Positions 1 through 11,700 of a stretch of 46,963 bases of DNA are shown in pieces. The position numbers and the translations under genes are program-made. A model generated the notes under the pieces. It ran no database searches, had not been told where the DNA came from, and saw only the letters and a program-made list of their open reading frames with translations. Numbering within the stretch: the first letter of the stretch is position 1; each line of letters starts with the position of its first letter. This DNA comes from Barthelona sp. PAP020. Lineage: Eukaryota; Metamonada: BaSk clade. The stretch covers positions 1 through 46,963 of the forward strand of contig JARQWU010000055.1 of NCBI GenBank assembly GCA_040182905.1, given 5' to 3'.

Positions 1-102
1 TTGATTGAAGTACGTGGAAAGAAACAAAAAGCTAAAATTGCCAAAATGCCTTTTGTTCCAAATGGTTTTTATCGTATTCCCGATGAATTGTTGTTGAAAT
101 AA
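1..102 (+). CDS. gcvT: Glycine cleavage T-protein (aminomethyltransferase), C-terminal fragment
   Basis: Frame 1 is open from the window edge for 33 codons and ends at TAA (100-102). The peptide contains EVRGKKQKAKIAKMPFVPNG, which matches the extreme C-terminus of eukaryotic T-proteins: the human protein ends with a very similar charged strand followed by KMPFVP. T-protein moves the methylene carbon from aminomethyl-lipoyl H-protein to tetrahydrofolate and releases ammonia, normally in the mitochondrial matrix. The catalytic part lies upstream of the window and cannot be checked. The identification rests on about 20 residues but is supported by both P-protein subunits being encoded about 40 kb away in the same window. 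Confidence 0.8.
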   Translation: MIEVRGKKQKAKIAKMPFVPNGFYRIPDELLLK

Positions 103-522
103 CCAGTTTATAAATGTATGTGCCTTTTTCTTGTTGATTTTTGATGATGGTGGGCGAAAATTCACTGATTCAATTTTCACCTTTTTTTTTTGCTTTAATT
201 AGTATTGAGGTTAAAGAAATCTTCAATTTGAGAATTACAAAAAAGTGCAAAGGATTATCGAAAAATTATTTGGAATTTTTAGGTTCAGATAACACAAAAG
301 ATGTTTAGTTATTATTGTTTTATCATAAATGATGGTATTTTTTGAAAATTCGCTTTCTTTGGAATGATATGAAAAAAGAATTTTCTTTTGAAAAATAAAG
401 CAATCATCTCTGTTGTTTTTACATGATTACTCATTTGAATCAAAATATACAAAAAAGTTCTTGAGAAGGAGAGCTATTTATGGTTTGGATCAATTTATTT
501 TTTTTTTTTTGATTATTGTTTT
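103..522. other. Intergenic region, gcvT to armadillo-like gene
   Basis: AT-rich spacer of 420 bases with no supported gene. A 13-base T run (498-510) ends 12 bases before the next start codon. An upstream ATG at 480 opens a ten-codon reading frame that stops at TGA (510-512); it would be a uORF if the transcript starts upstream of it. No tRNA or snRNA pattern was seen. Confidence 0.5.
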
Positions 523-2493
523 ATGGACGACTCTCTCAAACGGTTACATCATAATTGTAATGAACTTTCTGATGTTCCTACTGTGATGGAGTTTTTTGAA
601 ACTGTTCAAGTTATCACTGCCAAATATCATGAAAATCCACAACAATATCCAGATTTAATTGAAAAATTGCACACTGCTTCAAATGTTCTGGAAGAAATTA
701 TTGAATCACGCAGTGGTTGTTTTTGTTGTCCAAAAAAGGATGTTACTGGTGCACAGCTTCAAGACATTCGTCAAGCACATGATCAAGTTATTTTTATCTT
801 AGATGGAACTATTTATGGTGGAAGAGGCACTCCACCCAAAGTGCTTCATCCTGATGTTGAAACTTTTTGGTCGACGACATTTGGTGACACTTTAGTTATT
901 AAATCCAATCAATTTGTTAAAGCGGTTGTTGGTTATTTGATTAAAGATGAAGGATTTCAAAAGTTGGAAGGTACTGCAATGAAACATCTGCACACACACT
1001 TATATGCGTATGCTGATGGTTATTTATTAGGAGAACGAACCATGATTAGAAAGGAGGAATTGAGCAGTTTGTTGGATGGATTATCTTTGAAGGAAAGTTT
1101 TGAAAATTTCCAACCTGTGGAAGAAAAAAGAATTCAGGAATTTTTAACCATTTTTAAAGAAGAACGATCAATGGTAGCTGTTTTTGAAGCTTTATCTAAC
1201 AGAGTTCCCCACTCTTGTAATATCAGTCGTTTGATTGATTTAATTGCCAATCTTTTGAATAGTGATAATAGTGAGATTGCCATTAATATTGAAGAAGATG
1301 ATGTTGAACGTGATAATATTGAAATATTAGTTGCCAGTATTCGCAGAGCTTCTGTAACATCACTTCAATTTGGTTATTATCTTTTGAAACTTATTTTAAT
1401 AAAAGGGCCTGATAGTTCGTTGGATAGAATAAGAAGTGATTTGACAGAATTGAATCTACCTTCTTTAATGGCTATTCATTTAGCAAAATACAAAGAAAAT
1501 GTTAAGATCGTTCATAATATTTGCAACTGCATCACTTATTTATGTATTGTACCCCATAATATTAAACAATTGATGAGAGAAGAACAGGTTTTAAAGGCTC
1601 TTATCAGTTGTATTAGTTATCATGGTGCTAAAGAGTATGATGAAGCCGTTAAAATATTGCCTTCAATTTTTGAAGCAATCAGACATGCTGTTTGTGGTGT
1701 GCCATTGAGTAGACAAACTGTCAGTGAAAGTCAAGGAGATAGCATGATTGTTTCTTGCTTGCATCGTTTTGGTAATGATTCTGAGATCGTCATCAAAGGT
1801 TGTGGAGCTATTCAAAATATTGTTTGTATGAATTCTTTGTCAAAGGAAAAACTCAATACCAGTTCCAATGACGTTCCTGACTTTGCAAGAGTCTTGATAA
1901 ACCTTTTGCAAAACACATTGGGTGGAGAGAAAGATAAGACAGATGAAAAAGTTGCTGATGAAATTGAATCTATTTGCAGAGCAATGAGAAATTATGTTGC
2001 TCATAATAAAATTGGAAAAGATTTGCTGTTTGAGCATGGTATTGTTGAAACTTTTGAAGGGTTAATATTAGAATGGAGAAATAACCTCCTTGTCATTGGA
2101 CGTATTTGTTCTGTTATTGAAAATTTAGGAACAAAGAATGATACAAGAGCTTTATTCAATGAATCTGGATTTTATGCTGTTCTTCCAAAAATATTGGTTG
2201 ATGCTGAAACTTCTATTGGTAACAGTGAACTTGTTGATGCTATTAGATTTATCATTTCAGCGTTAAAAACTTTGGGCTGTGATAAAGATACTTTGGTAAA
2301 TTTAAAAGCACATGGTTTCTTGCATTATTTGACCAGGTTATCAAAATCAAAAAATTCTTCTTTCTCCGAAATAGCTTTAAACACATTGAATATATATTAT
2401 AACAGATTATCTTTAACTTTGGGAGCAAATTTTTTTAATCTTGATATTAATGATCCAAATGAGTCTAGTATCATCCAAATTGATATTGAATAA
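523..2493 (+). CDS. Armadillo-like helical repeat protein, function unknown
   Basis: A 656-residue intron-free protein. I do not recognise a named family. The first 130 residues are helical and include a cysteine cluster (GCFCCPKK, about residues 65-72). From about residue 200 on the protein is mostly paired amphipathic helices rich in Leu, Ile and Asn, with stretches such as LIDLIANLLNSDNSEIAI and CGAIQNIVCMNSLSKEKL that resemble armadillo/HEAT repeats. No signal peptide, membrane segment or catalytic motif is visible. The ATG follows a 13-base T run, and no earlier in-frame ATG is needed. An armadillo fold would suggest a scaffold or adaptor; this is inference. Confidence 0.75.
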   Translation: MDDSLKRLHHNCNELSDVPTVMEFFETVQVITAKYHENPQQYPDLIEKLHTASNVLEEIIESRSGCFCCPKKDVTGAQLQDIRQAHDQVIFILDGTIYGGRGTPPKVLHPDVETFWSTTFGDTLVIKSNQFVKAVVGYLIKDEGFQKLEGTAMKHLHTHLYAYADGYLLGERTMIRKEELSSLLDGLSLKESFENFQPVEEKRIQEFLTIFKEERSMVAVFEALSNRVPHSCNISRLIDLIANLLNSDNSEIAINIEEDDVERDNIEILVASIRRASVTSLQFGYYLLKLILIKGPDSSLDRIRSDLTELNLPSLMAIHLAKYKENVKIVHNICNCITYLCIVPHNIKQLMREEQVLKALISCISYHGAKEYDEAVKILPSIFEAIRHAVCGVPLSRQTVSESQGDSMIVSCLHRFGNDSEIVIKGCGAIQNIVCMNSLSKEKLNTSSNDVPDFARVLINLLQNTLGGEKDKTDEKVADEIESICRAMRNYVAHNKIGKDLLFEHGIVETFEGLILEWRNNLLVIGRICSVIENLGTKNDTRALFNESGFYAVLPKILVDAETSIGNSELVDAIRFIISALKTLGCDKDTLVNLKAHGFLHYLTRLSKSKNSSFSEIALNTLNIYYNRLSLTLGANFFNLDINDPNESSIIQIDIE

Positions 2494-2717
2494 GTGATTA
2501 CATAAAAATGGTGAAAATAAATTTAGTTTTTTACAATTTTTTTTGTTTGTTTCCCTTCAAAGTGTTAAAGATCAATGAACTGTTTGCATTTGTTTCATTT
2601 ATCTTTTTTATAGAAATACAATCAAAAAGAATCGCCCATTCAGTTTAAAAGATTATCTTTATAAAAACAAGATGAAAAGGAAAACGGGTCAAACCAATTT
2701 TTTTTTATTTCCACAAT

Positions 2718-5700
2718 ATGGATGCTGACTCATTAGGTGTGTGTAAGCAATTCATTACTACATCTATTATTAATAATTTTGGATTATTGGAAGTTCCAAA
2801 TGTTGAAGATATTAGGGAATCATTAAATAATCAAGAAGAATTGGTCGGTTTTATTGAAAATCCTTCCATAATAACACTCCACGCATTTGTTTCAATGGTT
2901 GAAAACAATCTTCAAGTGTTATTATCCCATTCAGTTGAAATATCTGGAGGGTTATCGCATTTAATGATCATTAAAAATTCCATAGTCCCTTTAACACCAC
3001 AAACTATTGTACAAAATTTGACAATTACTACAATTTCGAGTAGTCCTAAAGCATCTTTATTTAATTTATTAAAAAATGTGTATACTCCTATGCTCACTGG
3101 AGATTCGAAATTATCCATGTTGTTACAAGAATTAACAATTGGATTGAGTGATAGTTCGGCAAGAGAATCTTTTGATGGAGATATGTCAGGCATAATGAAT
3201 CCATCTGATGAAATTAGTTTTTGGTTAAATTTGCAGCAAAAAGGTTCACAATTAACAGAAATTCAACGTCAACAATCCAGTAGATTTTCAACCATTTTTG
3301 AACCGGTAAGTTCAAATCTGCTAAGCATAGAAACATTAGATTTACCTGTATTATTAGAGTTTTTAGATGATTTACAAGATGTCTTGCAAGATTTATATTC
3401 CAACTGTTATCCTCAAGAACGCATGTTGCACTTTTTGAAGATATTAGCCAGTTCAGTTTACATTAGGTTAATCACGTTGTTGGGAGATTTGAGTATTTGG
3501 CGTAATTTTTCTGGTGAATTACTGTTAGCTCAAAGAAGTGGAGATGAGAATATATCCAAAGATTTAATCAAAGAAAAAGAAGTTATTCGCGATTCTTTGG
3601 TATTAGTTAAATCTATTTGTCAAAAATTCAACACTGTAACGACTTTTTTAACTTCTAGATTGTGGAATAATTGGAATTCTTCATTATTTGATGATGAATG
3701 TCCAAGAGTTTTATTAAAACGAACCCCTCAAAAAAAATGGAGCAATGGAACATTTTCTTCCAAAGAATTGGATTTATTGGAAGAGAGAATTGAGGCTATT
3801 ATTGGATTGCAAAATTTATACGAAGGATTATGTTCTATTATTTTACAGGGTGATAATGCTGTTGTTACTGCTGAGAATAGATCCAAATTGTTTCTTGAAT
3901 TGTTTGAAGGATTCATTCAAATCAATTGTTTTCATGTGTCTGAGTATGCCCGGAAGGATTGGGTCAATGCTGTACATCAATTTGATCAAGGTTTGGCTAA
4001 ATATGAAACTGAGTTGATCAATTTTATCCGCAAAAGTTTAGAATCGGATCAATCAATTATTCCTGTATTACAAGAATTGATTGGATATAGAGAGTTTTTA
4101 AAGCGTAGAACGGTTTTGGAACAAGTTAAAGGGTTGTTGGTTAATTTCTTAGGAAAGATTAAAACCACTGTTGAAAATCTTCAAAATGAATATTTAAGTT
4201 TTCCTTTCACCGAAGTTTATGATGTGTGGCAAGATTATGAATTTTGCAAAAATATTACGGTTAAAAACAAGAATGAAGAAGAAATAACCAATATCCAAAA
4301 ACATTCATCTAACTTTACAAATGAAGTCGGATTTTTAGTGCAAATCAACAATAGTGTTGAGTTGATTAACGTTGCATATGTTGAATTATTGGCAATTATT
4401 GATTTAAAATCCAAATCTCAGTCTTCAGATTCTTATGAACATCCGATCAATGGCATTGATCAAGATCGTTTTATGGAAGTTGCAAAAATTGTTCAATCCT
4501 TTTGTGATTTATGTTCAAGACACAAGCAGGCCTTATTTAATATTTGGCTTGGAAATGTTCGAGACAACATTAAGCACAAAGTTATTCCCACATCATTCTC
4601 TGGTAACATAATGGAAATTAGCTCTGGAGGTAATGTTGAAGAAGGAAATATCAAAGTCAATTTTTCTGATGAAGCTGTTATATTATTGAGTGATATCAGG
4701 TTTTTACAAGCATTAGATTTTAAAATACCTAGTGATTTAATTGATGTATGTAAAAATTTGAAGAAATTCCATAGTTCTGCAGTTTTTGTAAAACAAATGG
4801 CCAATTTTTACAATACTATGTCATTACAAATGATTCCATCCCAAAAAACCATGTTGTTAAATGCTGCCTTACATTTTGAAAATGTCATGACTGGGAAAAA
4901 AGATTATGGAAAGAATGAAATATCTTGGGATTCTCCTGATCAAATGAAGAAATATATTAATGAGATAAGTGAAGCCAGTGAGTCATTGGTTTCATTGAAT
5001 CGCAAATTGCGAAGATATCATGAATTGATGATTAGCAAAATAATTTTATTGTATTCCTTAAATTATTTTGCTAACAGTCACATATTTAGAGAAAATTCTT
5101 CATTTATTCGCAAAAAAGTCTTTGAATTATACAGTCAAAAATATAATATTAAGAATTGGAAGAAGCATTTGAATTGGCAATTGCATAAAATGGTTAGTTA
5201 TCAATATTCCAACATGCTTTCTTTTATCATCAAAAAATTAAGTATTGAAACTGAAGCAGCAGATGAAAATGATTTCCAAGATATTATGATTGATGTTGTT
5301 GTTGTATTAAATGATGGGCAAATTGAGTTTCAAAATTTGACAAAATCTCAATTGAAATTGAAATATTATCGTGAATTAAAGAAAATTTTGATGTTACCTG
5401 TACAATTTGGAGGTATTGCAGCTAAATCTAGTGATATTGAACCTCATTTTAAGCAGATAATTTTTGGACAAAATGAAAAACTGGTTACAATCATGAAGAA
5501 ATCAACAATATTATTTAAACGTGTTGATATCATATTAAACGCTTTAGATGAATGGAATTTTGTTAGTAAATTAACTAATTTTGAGGAATTTTGTTCTGAA
5601 CATTTGAAATCAAGTGAGGATTACAATGAATTCTTTAAAACTTTGAGAAATTATTCCAAATTATTGAATCATTTACCTGAATTTATTCAAATGAGTTTCT

Positions 5701-8700
5701 TTAAGTTTGATTTAACCAAATTTAAGGAGAGTATTGACTCATCAATCAAACATTTGGGTGATTCCTTTTTAAATAATTTGGCAAGTCAAATCAAAACTCA
5801 ATGTGAAAAATTAAAACATTGGATTGAAAGCTCACAACAATTATTCAAGGATGAGAATGAAGAAGATGATGAAAGTGTTAGTAAAAACAAAGGATTTGAA
5901 GTGCAAAAAGTAGAAAGTCTTGATGACATTCAACGTATTACAAAGAATTTGAAGATTATTAAGAAAGATTTGGATGAATATGTTTTAGAAGAAGTTAATA
6001 CCATAAATAGAAATAATTCATTATTGGAATTGTTAGTTGGACAAAATATCACAATTCAATTGGTTGTTGAATCTACTATGACAGAATTTGATCATTTTAA
6101 AGATTTGATTGATAGTTTTGAGGCATTGTTAACTGAAGAATTAAGGAGTTATAGACAGAAAGTCAATGAAAATATTCGTGATTTTGAAGCATTATTGTTG
6201 AGATTTGCTGAAAATTGGAACAATGTTAAACCTCAAAACATTGTTTTTAGTGATGTTGATGCAGTTGATTCAACAGTTAAATTATTAACAGCACAAAGAA
6301 CAAATCTTAATGATTTACAAAAGCAAGAACAGAAGATTCAAGAAGAATTAGAGTTCTTTTCAATGGAAACAAGAAAATTCCCTCAAATCGAAGAAGTTGG
6401 GAAAGAAGTTACTCAATATTTCGATAATTTTAATCTTATTGCTGAATTTAATGAACAATTTGAAAAATTATTTGTTCAAGATTGGTTTGTTGTAAGAGCT
6501 TCCTTGTTTGAATTTGAAGATTTGATTAATATATGGACTAAGAGATTAAATGATATGAGAGAAGAAATGTTAGAAAATATGGAAACTACAAATACACTCA
6601 GTAATTCAGGATTTAATTCCGTTTTCCAATTCTTATTCAATGAAAACCTTAAAAATTATCGTGATGTGTATCCAATTCTAAAATTGATCACTGGTGAGAA
6701 CTTTACCACCACTCATTGGTCAGAACTTCTTGTGATTTTATCTATAAAGAATAAGAAGTTTAAAGACGTTACTTTTAAAGATTTGATTGATTGTGTAAAG
6801 GTATTCTTTGAAAAAGAAAAAGAAATAAGAGTTTTGTATAACAGAGCACAAGGGGAAGTAATGATTCGTGACGCTTTACAAGAATTAGATAGTTGGGGAA
6901 CTTCACAAACATTTGAATTGGCTGAGTATACCAACGAAATGTTAAGCACTAATATTATTAAAGATTGGAACGATTTATTCACTGTTGTTTCTGATAATCA
7001 AGCATTATTAAATTCTTTGAAAGAATCACCATATTTCCCCAATTTTGAAGCCCAAATTTTATTCTGGGAAGCTAAAATTGAAGCTATTGTTAGGTTATTG
7101 CAAAATATCAACAATATTCAAAGAAAATGGGTTTATTTAAACCCCATTTTCCTTAGAGGTTCAATTCCTAAGGAGAAAAAGAAATTTAAACAGTTAAACG
7201 ATGAAATTCTAGTGTTTTTTAAGTATTTCACTGTAAATCCTGCTATTTTTGATGTATTGAGATTCAATAAATTGGAAAGACCAGATCAATCTTTAAGTTT
7301 AAGCGTTAAATCACTCAGTGAGAGATCTTTGCCAATCTTTACATTCACCAATAATACAGTTAAAGCATTAGAAGTATTCCAAAAGAAATTATTTGACTTT
7401 TTGGAAGAAAAACGTGAAATATTCCCTCGTTTTTACTTTTTGGGAGATGATGATCTTCTTGAAGTTTTAGGACAATCTCAAAATATCGAAGTTTTGCAAA
7501 CTCATATGAAGAAACTATTTTCTGGTATTTCTAAAATTGTTGTTGAAGCAGAAATTGATGAGGTTGATAATTCTGAGCAAAAGAAAATTATTGAGATTAT
7601 TTCTTCGACAGATGAACACATGTTATTAAATAAGCCTGTTTGGATCACTAGGGGTAGAAATACAGAACATTTAACAGCTAATTTAGATGAAAGTGGAAGC
7701 ACTGATGAAGGTTTGAAAACTTATTTACCAGTTGAAATTTGGTTAAATGAATTGGAAAAAGTCGTTAGTGAAACATTGAAAGAATTAACTTATGAATGTG
7801 TTCAGCAAATTGATTTGGAAAATTATCCCATACAATCTATTTTATTGAGTTATTCAGTTGCTTTTACCAAAGCTGTCGAAAAAAAAATGGAATCTCCTGA
7901 TATCTCGTCAAGAAAGAGCAAATTGGAGAAATATAAAGAAGAAATTAGTATTGGAATGTCACAATATATCGCAGTTACTGAGACATGTGAACCATTATTA
8001 AGAATGAATATCAAAGCATTAATCTTTGATTTAGTTCATCAATTGGATATTCTTCAAGAATTAATTGAGCATCCTGATCCAACAGCCAAGTGTTTCTTGT
8101 GGAATCGTCAATTGAGGTTTTATGTTGACAAGGACAAGACTGTATATTGTGAATGTTGTGATGCCAAATTCCCATATGGTTATGAATATTTGAGTCACAC
8201 ACCCAAATTGGTACATACTCCATTGACGGATAAATTGTATCTTACACTAACACAAGGTTTAATGTTTGGTTATGGTGGTAATCCTGTTGGTCCTGCTGGT
8301 ACAGGAAAGACAGAATCTGTCAAACAATTGGCTTCTATTATGGGGTTAATGTGTATTGTTTTAAATTGTGATGAAGGTATTGATTATCGTTCAATGGGAC
8401 GTATCTTCACTGGTTTGGTCAAATGTGGTGCTTGGGGTTGTTTTGATGAATTCAATCGTTTGGATGAAGAGGTGTTGTCTGCCATTTCAACTCAAATTAG
8501 TGCTATTCAAAACAGCATAAAAAATAAAAGTCCTTTCACTGAGTTATTAGGAAAGCAAATTCCAACAAACCCTGCTACAGGTATTTTTGTTACAATGAAT
8601 CCTTTGTCCAAGGAATATCAAGGTCGTTCATTGCTGCCTGATAATCTTAAGGCTCTTTTCAGAGAAATTAAAATGATTAAACCTTCATTACACAAGATTA

Positions 8701-11700
8701 TCCAAAATCTTTTGTTCCTTGAGAATTATTCCCTTGAATATCTTCCTTCTTTGACTGCCAGAACTGTGTTTTTCTTCACCGTTGTTAGTAATCAATTGTC
8801 TCCTCAAAACCATTATGATTGGGGTTTACGTTCATTGAAGACTATCATTGCTATGGCTGGTAGATTGATGAGAAATCGAAAAACTAAAATGAAACAAAGA
8901 TTATTAGAGGAAGATCCTGAATTAGCTAACATGACTGATGAAGATATAAGAGACAAAATTCAAATTTCTGAGCAAGAACAATCAGATTTGATTGTTCAAG
9001 CTATCCGTATGTCAACAGTTGCTAAATTGACTGCTGATGATCTAAAAACATTTGATCAATTGTTGAGAGATATTTTCCCCAACGTGGGAGATGAACAAAA
9101 ACTTACCTCCAATGAAAAGATTGAAATGGTTCTTAATGAATACACTTTTGACAAATTAGGTCTTACAAAATCACCTGCTCAAGTTCATAAAGTGTTACAA
9201 GTATGGAATAATGTAACTCAACGTATGGGGGTATGTATAGTTGGTCCTTCCTTATCAGGAAAAACTACAGTTTGGAAATTATTAACTGAAACTCTTAGAT
9301 TCTGCGGTATTGACTGTCATATTGATGTAATTTCTCCTAAGTCAATGCCTAGACAAAAATTATTGGGTAATATGGATTTGGATACAAGAGAATGGGAAGA
9401 TGGTGTGTTAACTGCGTCGGGAAGAAGAGCTCAAAAGCGTATTGCTTCTTTGTCACATTTACCTTTTGCATCTGATGTAATTGAAGATTTAGATGTTGAA
9501 GCCCTTGTTTTGGACTTCAAAGACAAAGGTGAAGTTCCCAAGAGTCGTCCAACAATTGGTTTCTGTACTTATGTGATCTGTGATGGTGATATTGATCCTG
9601 AATGGATTGAATCATTGAATTCAGTGTTAGATGATAATGCTTTGTTGACTTTGCCCTCTGGTGAACGTATTAAGTTCGATAGATCTGTCAATTTCTTGTT
9701 TGAAACTGAATCATTATTATATGCTTCTCCTGCCACCGTTTCACGTATGGGTATGGTATTTTTATCTGAATTAGATAATGATTTGAATGCTATGGCTACT
9801 ACTTTAATTAAAGAAGCAAAAGATCTTCGTAATCCTGTTGAGTTACAAGATTGGTTGGAAAATATTTTAATCCCTGTAATTATTGATTATACCAAGAATC
9901 ATGAAAATGCGTTCATGCTTCCTTGTACTCCTGGTGGACTTATGAGAGCCATATTCCCACATGTTCGCAATTGTACTGATCAACAGGAATTTTTAGTTGG
10001 TCTTGGTCTTGGTTTATCTCCTTCACTTATTCCTGAAGCTCGTGATGACTTTATCAAGACTTTGTTCCAACAAAATAAATTCCACACTAGATTGCCTGAT
10101 TCACAAAATCCTTTGAATATGTCTTATGACACTGACTCTCGATCAATTGAGGATTTAGCTATGGCTTGGGATGTGAATGAGGAAGAACCTCTTGATGTAA
10201 GTGAAATGAATTGTTTGCGCAGAGTTCCTACCTCACATATGTTAAGTTATGAGAATGTTCTATTGACCTGGTTGTGGAATGAATTTGACAAGGGTGATGA
10301 TGCAATATCTTCAGCAACTTTGTTAATTGGCCAACCTGCATCTGGTAAGAATACATTATTTGGCAATGTTATTTCTTCAATCAAAAAGGATATGAAAGAA
10401 AATGGACGTTCTTTACATTTATACACATTGACTTGTAGTAGATTCACTCAAACTGCTGATATCATTGAAATAATCAAATCTAATACTGATGAAGTTATTC
10501 AAGGGTCTGATTTGATACTCATGCCTGCAAGAAACAGTCAAATGGTCATTTACCTGAAGAATTTCTTCCAACTACATTTTGATCAATATGGTACTTCTGA
10601 AGTCAATGAATTTTTGTTTTCATTATTGTCTCTTGGTGGATTTTATGATTCGAAGACCAATGAATTTGTTCATATCAAGAATATCAGTTTTGTGTTCAGC
10701 AGTGATTTGGGCATGATGGGTGGAGACAGTAAAAAATTAATCAGTGAACGTCTCGCATCTTGTGTCAACATTTGCTATCTTCATTTCCCTTCTAAAGAAG
10801 AAATTGAGGTTGTTGGTAATGAATTAATCAAACAATCAGTGCATATGGAAGAAAATTTCATGCAACAATTGGTATCTGCCTCTGTTGAATTATATTTTAG
10901 ATTGAATAAAGAGTTACAAGATCAAAATACCAAATATCCAGACTATTTTTCTTTTAATCCTCGTGATTTAATCTCATTATTGTTAAATTTGGACAGATAT
11001 GAATTGATTCCCACTGATTTTATTGTTGACAAAATGATGTTAGAAAGAGAAGCTAAAAAGGAAGGAAAATCAGAAGAAGCTAAACAACTACTGGCTGATC
11101 AAATTAAAAAAGCTTCAAATATGGATAAAAAGCAATGTTTATTAAACGCCTGGTTTAATGAATCTGTTGTGTTGTTTGAAAACAGATTGACAACTCAAAT
11201 GTCAAAACATCGCTTCCTTACCATTCTTACAAATGTTTTCCAAAATAGATTCCATTCTTATGATGTTCCTTCTATTAATGAAATTTTATTTACATCCGTA
11301 GCTCAATATTTAAAAGAGGATATTGTTGCTTCATTTACAACAGGAGACGTTACTCTTCAAACTAACACTCAAACTGCTCTGGCAAACAAGAAATTGATAC
11401 AAATTTCCAGAGGCAATTTGAAAGGATTGTTGAATTATTACATCAAACAATATTACCGTGAAGTGTCAGAATCACCCATTTTTGTGACAAAAGAATTGTT
11501 AAATATCTTTTCAAAAATTGACAGACATTTTTGTCATCATAAAGACCAATCTCTGATATTACTTACACCTCCAGGGCTTGGTAGAACAACAGCTTGGTCA
11601 TTGTATTGTTTCATTAAACAAGTTGAATTATACACGCCTTACTACATGCGTGGATTGAATCTGAAATATTTCAGAAATGAGTTGAAACAACAAATTGTTA

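Noticed and set aside
130-180. C/D-box snoRNA-like pair (TGATGAT then CTGA)
   Set aside because: The boxes are only about 20 bases apart, with no terminal stem; too short for a C/D snoRNA.
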